From Chelativorans sp. AA-79 (GTDB lineage Bacteria; Pseudomonadota; Alphaproteobacteria; Rhizobiales; Rhizobiaceae), in contig NZ_CP120361.1 in NCBI RefSeq assembly GCF_029457495.1, forward strand, positions 3,550,001 through 3,614,000: a DNA stretch of 64,000 nucleotides. The letters run 5' to 3'. Below, piece by piece: positions 8,650 through 16,292 of the stretch. Each line of letters starts with the position of its first letter. The stretch's first letter is position 1. A program made the position numbers and the translations under genes. The notes under the pieces were generated by a model. The model saw only the letters and a program-made list of their open reading frames with translations. It made no database searches and was not told the DNA's origin.

Positions 8650-8659
8650 AAGAATTCTT
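8650..8659. promoter_or_regulatory. candidate LysR operator, perfect 10-bp palindrome
   Basis: AAGAATTCTT lies in the 87-bp AT-rich gap between the divergent quinone reductase and LysR genes, the expected place for a LysR-type binding site. No binding data are available. Confidence 0.4.
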
Positions 8660-8694
8660 CCAATTAATATCCGATATATGTCATTATCCATTTC

Positions 8695-9594
8695 ATGAAT
8701 TTACGTTCCATCGATCTCAACCTGCTGGTGGTCCTCGACGCGCTTCTGGAAGAAGCCCATGTCTCGCGTGCGGCAGATCGGCTGGGGCTCTCGCAGCCCG
8801 CCACATCGAGCGCGCTCGAGCGCTGCCGGCATCTCTTTCGCGACGCACTTCTGGAGCGCGGGAAGGGAGGGATGCGGCTGACGCCCAGGGCGGAAAGCCT
8901 GCGCGAACCGCTGAAGAACCTGCTCGCGGAAGTCCAGGCGGTGATCGCCCCGCCCCAGATTCCGCTGAGCGAACTGCGCCAGACCGTGCGCGTGCTCATG
9001 GCAGACTATCCGGCCGTCTTCGTTGTGGGGCCGCTGCACGAGCGGCTGAGGGAAAGCGCGCCAGGGATCGATCTCGTCGTCGAAACGTGGCGCGGCGCGG
9101 AGCAGGCATTGGACATGCTGGCCAAGGGCGCAATCGACCTCGCGGCCTCGGTCTTCACCACGCATGATGCGGCCCTCCGCCGCGAGGAATTGCTGCGGGA
9201 GCACTATGTGGTCGCGATGCGCAGGGACCATCCGGCGGCTCCGGGTTTCGACCTCGAAAGCTGGATCGCCTATCCACATGTGCTGGTTTCCGGGCGCGGA
9301 CACATGACCGGGCCATTGGACGAAGCGCTGGCCGCCCGCAACCTTGCGCGGCGGGTGGCTGTCGTCGTGCCCAATTTTTCGATCGTGCCGCAGCTTCTGG
9401 AGGGATCGGACCTCATCGCGATGCTGCCCAGCCGCTGCATGCCGCGGGAACGCGACTGCCTCGCGGCCTTTGAACCGCCGATCGCCGTGGACGGATTCCC
9501 GCTGCATCTGGCATGGCACAAGCGGCGCGACGGCGATCAGGCGGTGCAGCATGTGGCGGGAATTCTGCGCGAATTGCTGGCGTCGGACCGCTAA
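8695..9594 (+). CDS. LysR-family transcriptional regulator
   Basis: The 299-residue product has an N-terminal winged helix-turn-helix (about residues 5-65, with HVSRAADRLGLSQPATSSAL) and a C-terminal periplasmic-binding-protein-like effector domain (about 90-295). The opening NLRSIDLNLLVVLDALLEE is typical of the NodD/PcpR-like branch of LysR regulators. It is transcribed away from the quinone reductase gene, so by the usual LysR rule it is likely its activator and its own repressor. The inducer is unknown; quinones or other electrophiles would fit the neighbour. Confidence 0.92.
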   Translation: MNLRSIDLNLLVVLDALLEEAHVSRAADRLGLSQPATSSALERCRHLFRDALLERGKGGMRLTPRAESLREPLKNLLAEVQAVIAPPQIPLSELRQTVRVLMADYPAVFVVGPLHERLRESAPGIDLVVETWRGAEQALDMLAKGAIDLAASVFTTHDAALRREELLREHYVVAMRRDHPAAPGFDLESWIAYPHVLVSGRGHMTGPLDEALAARNLARRVAVVVPNFSIVPQLLEGSDLIAMLPSRCMPRERDCLAAFEPPIAVDGFPLHLAWHKRRDGDQAVQHVAGILRELLASDR

Positions 9595-9684
9595 GGACGC
9601 TGGAGGGAACAGCGGGTCATCGGCTCCTGACGACATGCTGACAGGAGTGGGCTGCTATCATTGTCTGCGCAAACGGAGCCGACG

Positions 9685-10455
9685 ATGACCGCAGACATAC
9701 AAGTGAGATCCGGCAGGACCGGAACCCCGACGCACCAGAACGTGGTGGAGCTGCGGCGCTATCTCCTCCATCCCGGCCAGCGCGAGGACCTGATCGCCAT
9801 CTTCGACCGGCATCTGGTGGAAAGCCAGGAAGCTTGCGGCATGGCGGTTCTGGGCCAGTTCCGCGACCTCGACCGGCCCGATGACTTCGTGTGGCTGCGC
9901 GGCTTTGCCGGCATGGAGAGCCGGAGGGCGGCGCTCACAGCCTTCTATGGCGGGCCGGTCTGGGCGGAGCACCGGAATGCCGCCAACGCCACCATGAACC
10001 GCTTCGACGACGTGCTGCTCCTGCGGCCGGCGGCCGACGGAGCGGCTTTCGCGCTGGACGGTCGCGAACGGTCGGCGTGGGGCGCCCCGGACAAGACGGC
10101 GGCGGTTTTCACGGTCTCCGTGTTCCCGCTGGCACCGCACCGGGCGGACGCCTTCCCCGCCTATTTTGCGAGCACGCTTCTGCCGGTCCTCATGGACGCG
10201 GGGGCGGCCGAGGGCACGTGTCTCGTGACCGAGGAAAGCGAAAACACCTTTCCCCGCTTGCCGGTGCGCGGGAAGGAACGCGTCTTCGTGTGGATCGCGC
10301 GCTTCGAGGACGAAGCCGCGCAGCGGGCCTTCTCCGCACATCTCCATGCCTCGCGAGGCTGGCAGGAAGCGATGGCGGACGGCTTCGGCGGACACGCCAA
10401 TGCGCCGCTCACGATATCGCGGCTCTCGCCCACGGGCCGGTCGCTGCTGCGGTAG
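9685..10455 (+). CDS. NIPSNAP-family protein
   Basis: The 256-residue product carries a NIPSNAP ferredoxin-like alpha/beta barrel domain, seen in VELRRYLLHPGQREDLIAIF near the start and a second similar half from about residue 125 (FTVSVFPLAPHRADAFPAYF). The molecular function of bacterial NIPSNAP proteins is unknown. No signal peptide or membrane segment is visible. ATG 9685 has GGAG 8-11 nt upstream and is preferred to an in-frame TTG at 9661. The GNAT gene follows 45 bp later on the same strand, so the two may be one unit. Confidence 0.75.
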   Translation: MTADIQVRSGRTGTPTHQNVVELRRYLLHPGQREDLIAIFDRHLVESQEACGMAVLGQFRDLDRPDDFVWLRGFAGMESRRAALTAFYGGPVWAEHRNAANATMNRFDDVLLLRPAADGAAFALDGRERSAWGAPDKTAAVFTVSVFPLAPHRADAFPAYFASTLLPVLMDAGAAEGTCLVTEESENTFPRLPVRGKERVFVWIARFEDEAAQRAFSAHLHASRGWQEAMADGFGGHANAPLTISRLSPTGRSLLR

Positions 10456-10500
10456 CGGAAATCCCTTTCCAGACGGTTCTTTATCATACAATCTGCATCC

Positions 10501-10926
10501 ATGAGCGAACGGCCCCATGTCATCTACGCACGGGAACAGGAACTGGAGGTGGCTGAGTTCCGCCGCGTGCTCGTCGAATCCGGCCTCGGCGCGATGCGCC
10601 CGGTCGATGACGAGGCGCGGCTTAAGACCATGCTCGAACAGGCTGGCCTGATCATAACCGCCAGGCTCGACCAGCCGGGAAAGCCGCTGGTGGGCGTGGC
10701 GCGCGGCGTGACGGATTCCGCCTGGTGCTGCTACGTGTCTGAGCTTGCCGTCGCGGCCTCCGCGCAGGGACTTGGCATCGGCAAGGGCCTGCTGGAGGAG
10801 GCGCGGCGGCAGATCGGGCCGCGGGTGGCGCTCTTCCTGGTTTCCGTGCCCGATGCGGTGCGCTTCTATGAACGCATCGGCATGGACCGCATCACGGAAG
10901 CTTTCTGGTTCAAGCGTAGCGTGTAG
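10501..10926 (+). CDS. GNAT-family N-acetyltransferase, 141 aa
   Basis: The 141-residue product shows the GNAT core. It has a beta-strand 4 region YVSELAVAASAQGLGIGKGL, in which QGLGIGKGL is the acetyl-CoA pyrophosphate-binding loop, and the C-terminal VRFYERIGM typical of the fold. It transfers an acetyl group from acetyl-CoA to an unknown amine. The frame has no obvious operon partner other than the NIPSNAP gene 45 bp upstream. Confidence 0.85.
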   Translation: MSERPHVIYAREQELEVAEFRRVLVESGLGAMRPVDDEARLKTMLEQAGLIITARLDQPGKPLVGVARGVTDSAWCCYVSELAVAASAQGLGIGKGLLEEARRQIGPRVALFLVSVPDAVRFYERIGMDRITEAFWFKRSV

Positions 10927-11065
10927 CCGAAAGCCCAGGACGAGCCTTGCTTCGGACGCGTTTCCATGCGATAAAGCGTGACGCCCCGGGGATTGCAGAC
11001 CCGGAGAACTGGACGCTTATTTGGACGACCTTTTCCCGACATCTTAACTCGCGGCGACGGCGAAC

Positions 11066-11082
11066 CTGTACAGGCCGTACAG
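11066..11082 (+). promoter_or_regulatory. leader hairpin of the 11116 cold-shock gene
   Basis: CTGTAC AGGCC GTACAG is a perfect 6-bp stem with a 5-nt loop, ending 19 nt before the Shine-Dalgarno sequence AAAAGGAG. Confidence 0.4.
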
Positions 11083-11115
11083 ACGCCACTTTACGAACGG
11101 GAAAAGGAGTTTCCC

Positions 11116-11328
11116 ATGTCCCAGACCGGCACGGTCAAATTCTTCAACGCCTCCAAGGGCTTTGGTTTCATCACGCCCGATAACGGCCAGAAGGACGTCT
11201 TCGTCCATGTGTCGGCTGTCGAGGCTTCCGGCATGCGCTCGCTCGTCGACGGCCAGAAGGTTTCCTTCGACGTCGAGCCGGACCGTATGGGCAAGGGCCC
11301 GAAGGCGGTGAACCTTTCGGCGGCATAA
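11116..11328 (+). CDS. CspA-family cold-shock protein, 70 aa
   Basis: This is a single cold-shock domain RNA chaperone. RNP1 is KGFGFI and RNP2 is VFVHVS. The start is fixed by AAAAGGAG at 11102-11109 and by alignment of [18 protein letters not shown] with known Csp starts; the longer frame upstream is leader sequence. The protein is nearly identical along its length to the product of 11708-11920, so the two are tandem paralogues, each with its own leader and terminator. A leader hairpin precedes the ribosome binding site. Confidence 0.95.
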   Translation: MSQTGTVKFFNASKGFGFITPDNGQKDVFVHVSAVEASGMRSLVDGQKVSFDVEPDRMGKGPKAVNLSAA

Positions 11329-11362
11329 GCCGCATGCCGCTTTCGAGCGGCCGATGATCGAG

Positions 11363-11393
11363 AGGCGCGGCGGGCATCCTGCCGCGCCTTTTT
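11363..11393 (+). terminator. intrinsic terminator of the first tandem cold-shock gene
   Basis: AGGCGCGGC and GCCGCGCCT form a 9-bp stem around a 9-nt loop, followed by TTTTTC. Confidence 0.85.
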
Positions 11394-11642
11394 CTTATGC
11401 GGCGGCGGCGATCAGGCCCCTGCCCCGTGCCGAAGTCCGACACAAAACTTTCGCTTGCCGCAAATGAGAAAATGAGGGAAACTTTTCGCCGTTCGGGCAT
11501 TTGCCGGCCCGGAGACTGGAATAGCATGCCCCGGCAATAGACACGAGAAAGGCTTCCGGGAAGTCGCGTGGCACAAGAAGTCCGGCAGGATCGCACGCGA
11601 GCTGACTGTTTCTTCTCCCCCAGTAAACGACCGAGGAACCCT
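11394..11642 (+). other. intergenic and 5' leader region between tandem cold-shock genes
   Basis: No coding frame is convincing here. It must contain the promoter and long 5' untranslated region of the second cold-shock gene. CCCAG (11619-11623) can pair with CTGGG (11641-11645), which would compete with the hairpin at 11643-11669. Confidence 0.5.
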
Positions 11643-11669
11643 GGGCCATAGCCCGAAAGACTATGGTCC
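11643..11669 (+). promoter_or_regulatory. leader hairpin of the 11708 cold-shock gene
   Basis: GGGCCATAG and CTATGGTCC pair over 9 positions (one G-U) around a 9-nt loop, ending 22 nt before the Shine-Dalgarno AAAAGGA. Confidence 0.45.
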
Positions 11670-11707
11670 GCAGACTTTGATTGACCGGGAGAAAAGGATC
11701 CCTTCCC

Positions 11708-11920
11708 ATGTCCCAGAGCGGTATCGTGAAATTCTTCAATCATGCCAAGGGTTTCGGCTTCATCACGCCGGATGATGGCCAGAAGGACGTCTTCGTGCAT
11801 ATCTCCGCCGTGCAGGCTTCCGGCCTGCCGGGCCTCGAGGACGGCCAGAAGGTGACCTTCGACACCGAGCCGGACAAGCGCGGCAAGGGACCGAAGGCCG
11901 TCAATCTCGCCCTCGGCTGA
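11708..11920 (+). CDS. CspA-family cold-shock protein, 70 aa
   Basis: This is the second tandem paralogue, again a single cold-shock domain with RNP1 KGFGFI and RNP2 VFVHIS. ATG 11708 has AAAAGGA at 11692-11698 and starts the conserved [18 protein letters not shown]. Compared with the 11116 gene the N-terminus and the C-terminal [14 protein letters not shown] differ at few positions. A strong terminator follows, so it is monocistronic. The leader can fold into alternative hairpins, which could matter because Csp messages are often controlled by temperature-dependent folding. Confidence 0.95.
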   Translation: MSQSGIVKFFNHAKGFGFITPDDGQKDVFVHISAVQASGLPGLEDGQKVTFDTEPDKRGKGPKAVNLALG

Positions 11921-11958
11921 TCGACCGACGGCCGCCGAGCGGCCGGAGAATTCCGCGG

Positions 11959-11983
11959 CGCCGGCTTTCGAGCCGGCGTTTTT
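11959..11983 (+). terminator. intrinsic terminator of the second tandem cold-shock gene
   Basis: CGCCGGCT TTCG AGCCGGCG is a perfect 8-bp stem capped by a UUCG tetraloop and followed by TTTTTA. Confidence 0.9.
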
Positions 11984-12003
11984 ATTTGTCTTCTTCGCTT
12001 TGT

Positions 12004-12026
12004 GTCACACCGCACCCGAATGTGAC
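12004..12026. promoter_or_regulatory. inverted repeat upstream of the BA14K gene
   Basis: GTCACA and TGTGAC are perfect inverted half-sites separated by 11 bp, 125 bp before the BA14K start codon. This is a possible regulator site; which regulator is unknown. Confidence 0.25.
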
Positions 12027-12150
12027 CGGAGGTCGGGAACCCGGCCCACATCCTGCCGCGTTTACCATTCAGATGCCGTTCAGCTAAGGGATCATAGCAT
12101 CCCGGCATCAGCGCTCGATCAGGCGATCGCGCGATACAGGAGAGACGAAG

Positions 12151-12576
12151 ATGAACCGGATCCTCAAGAGTGCCATTCTCGGTGTCGCCGTGGCGGCGAC
12201 CACGCTCGCCGCGCTTCCGGCAGCCCAGGCGCACGACCATTGGCGGCGCCACCATCATCGCGATCGCGGCGACGAGCTCGCCGCCGGCCTCGCCGGCCTT
12301 GCCGTCGGCGCCATCGTGGGCGGCGTGCTGGCGCAGCCACGCACGGAGCGGGTCTATATCGATCCGCCAACCTATTACCGACCGGCGCCTGTCTATCGCG
12401 ACCCCGGCTATTACCGTCCGGCGCCCGTCTACCGGCCTGCCCCGGTCCACTACGGCGCCGAGCCCTGGACGCGCGAGTGGTACCGCGCCTGCAGCATCCG
12501 CTACCGCAGCTTCGATCCGGAGTCGGGCACCTATATGGGCTATGACGGCCGCCGCCACTTCTGCAATATCGGCTGA
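12151..12576 (+). CDS. BA14K-family envelope protein
   Basis: The 141-residue product has a signal peptide (cleavage near AQA-H, residue 27), a His/Arg patch, a Gly/Ala hydrophobic segment (about 45-60), a Pro/Tyr-rich repeat (YYRPAPVYRDPG, YYRPAPVYRPAP) and the BA14K signature at the C-terminus (CSIRYRSFDPESGTYMGYDG, ending RRHFC). BA14K proteins are small rhizobial and Brucella immunoreactive envelope proteins with reported lectin-like activity. The two Cys residues bracketing the signature may form a disulfide. It is monocistronic with a terminator downstream. Confidence 0.88.
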   Translation: MNRILKSAILGVAVAATTLAALPAAQAHDHWRRHHHRDRGDELAAGLAGLAVGAIVGGVLAQPRTERVYIDPPTYYRPAPVYRDPGYYRPAPVYRPAPVHYGAEPWTREWYRACSIRYRSFDPESGTYMGYDGRRHFCNIG

Positions 12577-12623
12577 CAGATCAGCGGGTGAAGCAGCCCG
12601 GCGTCGCATGTATGCGGCAAAGG

Positions 12624-12649
12624 AAAACAGCGCCTTCGGGCGCTGTTTT
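12624..12649. terminator. bidirectional terminator between BA14K and MBL genes
   Basis: AAAACAGCGCC TTCG GGCGCTGTTTT is a perfect 11-bp stem with a UUCG loop and A/T runs on both sides, serving the two convergent genes. Confidence 0.88.
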
Positions 12650-12669
12650 GAGCCTCGCCTGCTTTCCCC

Positions 12670-13308
12670 TTATACCAGGAACGGGTTGGTCCGCCGCTCC
12701 TCGCCGAACCGGCCGCCCGGCCCATGGCCGCAGAGGAAGCCGATATCGTCGCCGAGCGGCAGGAGCTTCTCCTTGATGGAACGGATGAGCGCGGCGTGGT
12801 CGCCGCCCGGCAGATCGGTGCGACCGATGGAGCCGTGGAAGAGCACATCGCCCACATGGGCGAACTTCGCCGCCTCGTTATAGAAGACGATATGGCCCGG
12901 CGAATGGCCGGGACAGTGGAACACCTTGAATTCGTGGCCGGCGAAGGAGACACCCTCCCCCTCATCGAGGAAACGGTCCGGCGCAACGTCACGGACAGGA
13001 TCGGAAAGCCCGAACATGCGCGCCTGCGCCTCAAGATTGAGGAGAAGCTCGCGGTCGACCTCATGGGGCCCGAGAATCTTCACCCCGAGCGCTTCCTTCA
13101 GATCCATGGCGCCGCCGGCATGGTCGATATGGCCGTGCGTGAGCCAGATCGCCTCGACGGCAAGACCCGCCTGTTCGATGGCCTCGCGGATGCGGTCCAC
13201 TTCGCCGCCCGGATCGACCACCACACCGCGCTTCTCCCCCTCGTCGAACAGGATGGTGCAGTTCTGCTGGAACGGCGTGACGGGGATGATGCCGGCTCTG
13301 ATACTCAT
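12670..13308 (-). CDS. metallo-beta-lactamase fold hydrolase, glyoxalase II-like
   Basis: The 212-residue product has the binuclear metal motif HxHxDH as LTHGHIDHAGG (about residues 56-66), then FHCPGHSPGHIVF and the downstream HVGDVLFHGSIGRTDL. This matches short YcbL-type hydroxyacylglutathione hydrolase-like proteins, which are cytoplasmic thioester hydrolases of uncertain physiological substrate. ATG 13308 begins the typical MSIRAGIIPVTPFQQNCTIL; the longer upstream frame encodes low-complexity sequence. Transcription converges on the BA14K gene. Confidence 0.87.
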   Translation of the reverse strand: MSIRAGIIPVTPFQQNCTILFDEGEKRGVVVDPGGEVDRIREAIEQAGLAVEAIWLTHGHIDHAGGAMDLKEALGVKILGPHEVDRELLLNLEAQARMFGLSDPVRDVAPDRFLDEGEGVSFAGHEFKVFHCPGHSPGHIVFYNEAAKFAHVGDVLFHGSIGRTDLPGGDHAALIRSIKEKLLPLGDDIGFLCGHGPGGRFGEERRTNPFLV

Positions 13309-13470
13309 GGAACAAGGGAATAGGGAAATGGGGCAATAAGGCAATAGGGGAAAACAGGGCAATCGCGCTTCGCCGTGAGACAATGGCGGAACCGCACACT
13401 CCTATAGTCCACTGCCTGAAACACGGACGGGCGGCCAAGCCGCCCGTCCGCAACAATTGGCAAATAGGCG

Positions 13471-13746
13471 TCAGGCCTTCTTCATGGAATTCATGATCGC
13501 GCCGACGATGCCGGTAAGGATGGCGCCACCTGCGCCGCCCCCGACCACGTGGCCAAGCACACCGCTCAACGCGCCTGCCTCACCACCCATACCAGACAGC
13601 AAGGCGCCTCCCCCAACGCCGCCGACGATGCCGCTCAGAATGATCGGCAGCTGACTCATCGCCGCTTTCTTGAACGCTGCGCCAACTGCCTCACCGGCGA
13701 CAACGCCGGATATGGCCTGAACAAGGATGGGAACAAATGCTTCCAT
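13471..13746 (-). CDS. small glycine-rich hydrophobic protein, 91 aa
   Basis: The 91-residue product is almost entirely small and hydrophobic, with repeated glycine patterns (GGVGGGALLSGMGGEAG, VVGGGAGGAILTG) between short charged ends. This suggests one or two helices packing through glycine zippers, perhaps in the membrane. I cannot name a function. Flanking genes are unrelated and 160 bp separate it from the MBL gene. Confidence 0.55.
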   Translation of the reverse strand: MEAFVPILVQAISGVVAGEAVGAAFKKAAMSQLPIILSGIVGGVGGGALLSGMGGEAGALSGVLGHVVGGGAGGAILTGIVGAIMNSMKKA

Positions 13747-13866
13747 CTTAGCCCTCTCCTCAAATAGCCGGCCTCGTGCCGGCGCTCACCATGAAACGCC
13801 GAATCCGGCCAAAGTCAAATAAGGAGGGGCTCGCGCCCGCGCACGACTGCGCGAGCGCGGCGTGTT

Positions 13867-14760
13867 CTATTCGGCCGCGAGCCGCTGGCGCGGACGCACT
13901 TCCTCGGAATAATCATTCATCAAAAGACGAGTGATTTCACCGACTTGGAAGGTGTGAGGCCCAATCTCGGCGACCGGCGTCACTTCCGCGGCACTGCCCG
14001 TGAGGAAGCATTGCTCGAAATCCGTGAGTTCTTCCGGCTGGATCGTCCTTTCGACCACTTCGAGGCCGCGCCGGCGCGCCAGATCGATCACCGTGCGCCG
14101 GGTGATTCCATCCAGGAAGCAGTCCGGATCGGGCGTGTGCAGCTTGCCGTCCTTGACGAAGAAGATGTTGGCGCCGGTGGCTTCGGCCACCTGGCCGCGC
14201 CAGTCGAGCATCATGGCGTCGTTGTAGCCCTTGGCCTCTGCCGCATGCTTGGAGAGCGTGCAGATCATGTAGAGACCCGACGCCTTGGCCTTGGACGGCG
14301 CCGTACGCGGGTCCGGCCGGCGGTACTCAGCGATGTCGAGGCGAATGCCCTTCAGGCGCTGCTCCGGATCGAAATAGCTCGGCCATTCCCAGATGGCGAT
14401 GGCGAGATTGATGCGGTTGTTCTGCGCCGAAACGCCCATCATCTCGCTGCCGCGCCAGGCGATGGGACGCACATAGGCGTCCTGCAGGTTCTGCTTGGCG
14501 AGAAGCTGGCGGCATGCGTCATCGATCTCAGCCACCGTATAGGGGATGCGGAAGCCCATGAGGCGCGCGGATTCGTGCAGCCGCTCCGTGTGTTCGGTCA
14601 GCTTGAAGATCTGGCCGCCATAGGCGCGCTCGCCCTCGAACACCGCGCTTGCGTAGTGGAGACCGTGGGTGAGTACGTGAATCCTGGCATCCGCCCACTG
14701 TACGAACTCGCCGTTCATCCAGATAAAGCCGTCAAGCTGGTCGAAAGGAACAGATGCCAT
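13867..14760 (-). CDS. ilvE: branched-chain amino acid aminotransferase
   Basis: The enzyme moves an amino group between glutamate and the keto acids of leucine, isoleucine and valine, using pyridoxal phosphate in the cytoplasm. It is a class IV aminotransferase of 297 residues. The Schiff-base lysine is K159 in SKAKASG, and FEGERAYGG near residue 41 and EATGANIFF are conserved landmarks. The last gene step in each of the three branched-chain pathways is normally supplied by this protein. It is divergent from a MarR/response-regulator pair across a 260-bp gap that holds a long dyad. Confidence 0.95.
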   Translation of the reverse strand: MASVPFDQLDGFIWMNGEFVQWADARIHVLTHGLHYASAVFEGERAYGGQIFKLTEHTERLHESARLMGFRIPYTVAEIDDACRQLLAKQNLQDAYVRPIAWRGSEMMGVSAQNNRINLAIAIWEWPSYFDPEQRLKGIRLDIAEYRRPDPRTAPSKAKASGLYMICTLSKHAAEAKGYNDAMMLDWRGQVAEATGANIFFVKDGKLHTPDPDCFLDGITRRTVIDLARRRGLEVVERTIQPEELTDFEQCFLTGSAAEVTPVAEIGPHTFQVGEITRLLMNDYSEEVRPRQRLAAE

Positions 14761-14963
14761 CCTAAGTCTCCTTCGGGCCCCGTTGCCCTGAAAATGCCCA
14801 AGAAGTCCGGGCGAAAACCGGATTATGCCGGAACACTGCGTCCTGAGGCAAACCTTTTAGGCCGTACCGGTCTGCAGGCACACCCTTGCAAAGTTCCGAA
14901 AAAACAACCTCAACACGCTCTTTTTGTTCGCTATAAGGCGAAAAGCTTGGCAGAAATTACAAA

Positions 14964-15007
14964 GCTGCCTAAAATATGTCAATATGGCTGACGTAATTTT
15001 GGGCAGC
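14964..15007. promoter_or_regulatory. long imperfect dyad before the MarR gene
   Basis: Left arm GCTGCCTAAAATATGTCA and right arm TGACGTAATTTTGGGCAGC are near-perfect inverted copies around a 7-bp centre, ending 13 bp before the MarR start. The length and symmetry suit a MarR-dimer operator or tandem dimers. A further GGCAG half-site lies at 14949-14953. Confidence 0.55.
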
Positions 15008-15020
15008 CTGGATAAGAGCG

Positions 15021-15551
15021 ATGAAAAGCCCCATGAAGCCGACGGAACACCATGAGCCGCAGCCGGTGGCCGACAACCTCGATTTCACCCTGATCGAGCT
15101 GCTTTTCTTCGCCTATCGGGACTTCACGTCCGATCCGGACGAGATCCTCGCAAGCTACGGTTTCGGGCGCGCGCATCACCGGGTGCTGCACTTCGTGAAC
15201 CGCCGGCCGGGATTGACCGTCGCCGAACTGCTGGAGGTCCTCAGGATCACCAAGCAGAGCCTGGCGCGCGTGTTGAAGCAGCTCATCGACACCGGCTATA
15301 TCGTGCAGGTGCAAGGTCCGCGCGACCGCCGCCAGCGCGAGCTCTACGCGACGAAGAAGGGGCACGCCCTTGCGGTGGAGCTGGCGCTGCCACAGTCCCG
15401 CCGCATCCATTCTGCACTGGAGGAGGCCGGAATCAGCGATCGAGCCGCTCTGGAACGGTTCTTGAGGGCAATGGTGAATTCGGAACTCAGGGTGCAGCTC
15501 GACCGGACGGCGGGCAATGGCCACGTGGGTGAGGGAGGGACAAAACCATGA
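15021..15551 (+). CDS. MarR-family regulator, PetP-like
   Basis: The 176-residue product has a winged helix-turn-helix (about residues 55-120) with LTVAELLEVLRITKQSLARV as the recognition region and the wing GPRDRRQRELYATKKG. It overlaps the following OmpR-type response regulator by 4 bp, the gene order of petP-petR described upstream of the cytochrome bc1 operon in Rhodobacter capsulatus. There PetR is a response regulator and PetP a MarR-like protein. The equivalence is inference from order and type. The large dyad just upstream suggests autoregulation. Confidence 0.88.
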   Translation: MKSPMKPTEHHEPQPVADNLDFTLIELLFFAYRDFTSDPDEILASYGFGRAHHRVLHFVNRRPGLTVAELLEVLRITKQSLARVLKQLIDTGYIVQVQGPRDRRQRELYATKKGHALAVELALPQSRRIHSALEEAGISDRAALERFLRAMVNSELRVQLDRTAGNGHVGEGGTKP

Positions 15552-16270
15552 TGACGCACGAGGAACTGGGCGCAGAGGTCAACGCGCCGTCGGACGATGC
15601 GCCCCATCTGCTCGTCGTCGACGACGATACACGCATCCGCACGCTGCTGAAGCGCTTCCTGAGCGAGGAGGGTTTCCGGGTGAGCGTGGCGGCCAATGCC
15701 GCCGAGGCGCGCCGCAAGCTTGCCGGGCTCGACTTCGATCTGATCATCCTCGACGTGATGATGCCCGGCGAGGACGGCGTGACGCTGACGAAGAGCCTGC
15801 GCGGCGAGCGCGACGTGCCGATCCTCATGCTGACGGCGCTTTCGGAGACCGACAGCCGCGTGAGCGGGCTGGAAGCTGGCGCCGACGACTATCTTGCGAA
15901 ACCGTTCGATCCGCGCGAACTGGTGCTGCGGGCGAACAACATCCTGCGCCGGGGCGGGCAACCCACCACGCCCAAGCTGGAGCAGATCGTGTTCGGCCCC
16001 TACACCTTCCAGATCACCCGACGGGAGCTGAAGCGCGCCGGCGAGCTGCTGAAGCTCACCGAGCGCGAGCGCGAGATCATGGCCATCTTCGCCGAGCGCG
16101 CCGGCGAGACGATCCCGCGGCACGAACTGGTGGGCGAGGACTCGGAGGTGGGCGAGCGCACGATCGACGTGCAGATAAACCGGCTCCGCCGCAAGATCGA
16201 ACGCGACCCGGCCAATCCCATCTGGCTGCAGACCGTGCGCGGCATCGGTTATCGCCTGAGCGTGGAGTAG
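15548..16270 (+). CDS. OmpR-family response regulator, PetR-like
   Basis: The 240-residue product has a receiver domain with the phosphoacceptor D69 in LIILDVMMPGEDG, the acidic pair in LLVVDDD (residues 21-27) and the conserved lysine in LAKPFDP, then an OmpR/PhoB winged helix DNA-binding domain (about 140-238, ending TVRGIGYRLSVE). It starts inside the MarR gene (ATGA overlap) and so is translationally coupled to it. The most likely kinase partner is the product of 19663-21072, which is EnvZ-like and not otherwise paired with a regulator in this window. Confidence 0.92.
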   Translation: MMTHEELGAEVNAPSDDAPHLLVVDDDTRIRTLLKRFLSEEGFRVSVAANAAEARRKLAGLDFDLIILDVMMPGEDGVTLTKSLRGERDVPILMLTALSETDSRVSGLEAGADDYLAKPFDPRELVLRANNILRRGGQPTTPKLEQIVFGPYTFQITRRELKRAGELLKLTEREREIMAIFAERAGETIPRHELVGEDSEVGERTIDVQINRLRRKIERDPANPIWLQTVRGIGYRLSVE

Positions 16271-16292
16271 GGGGCAGCGCCGGAGGCAGTGC

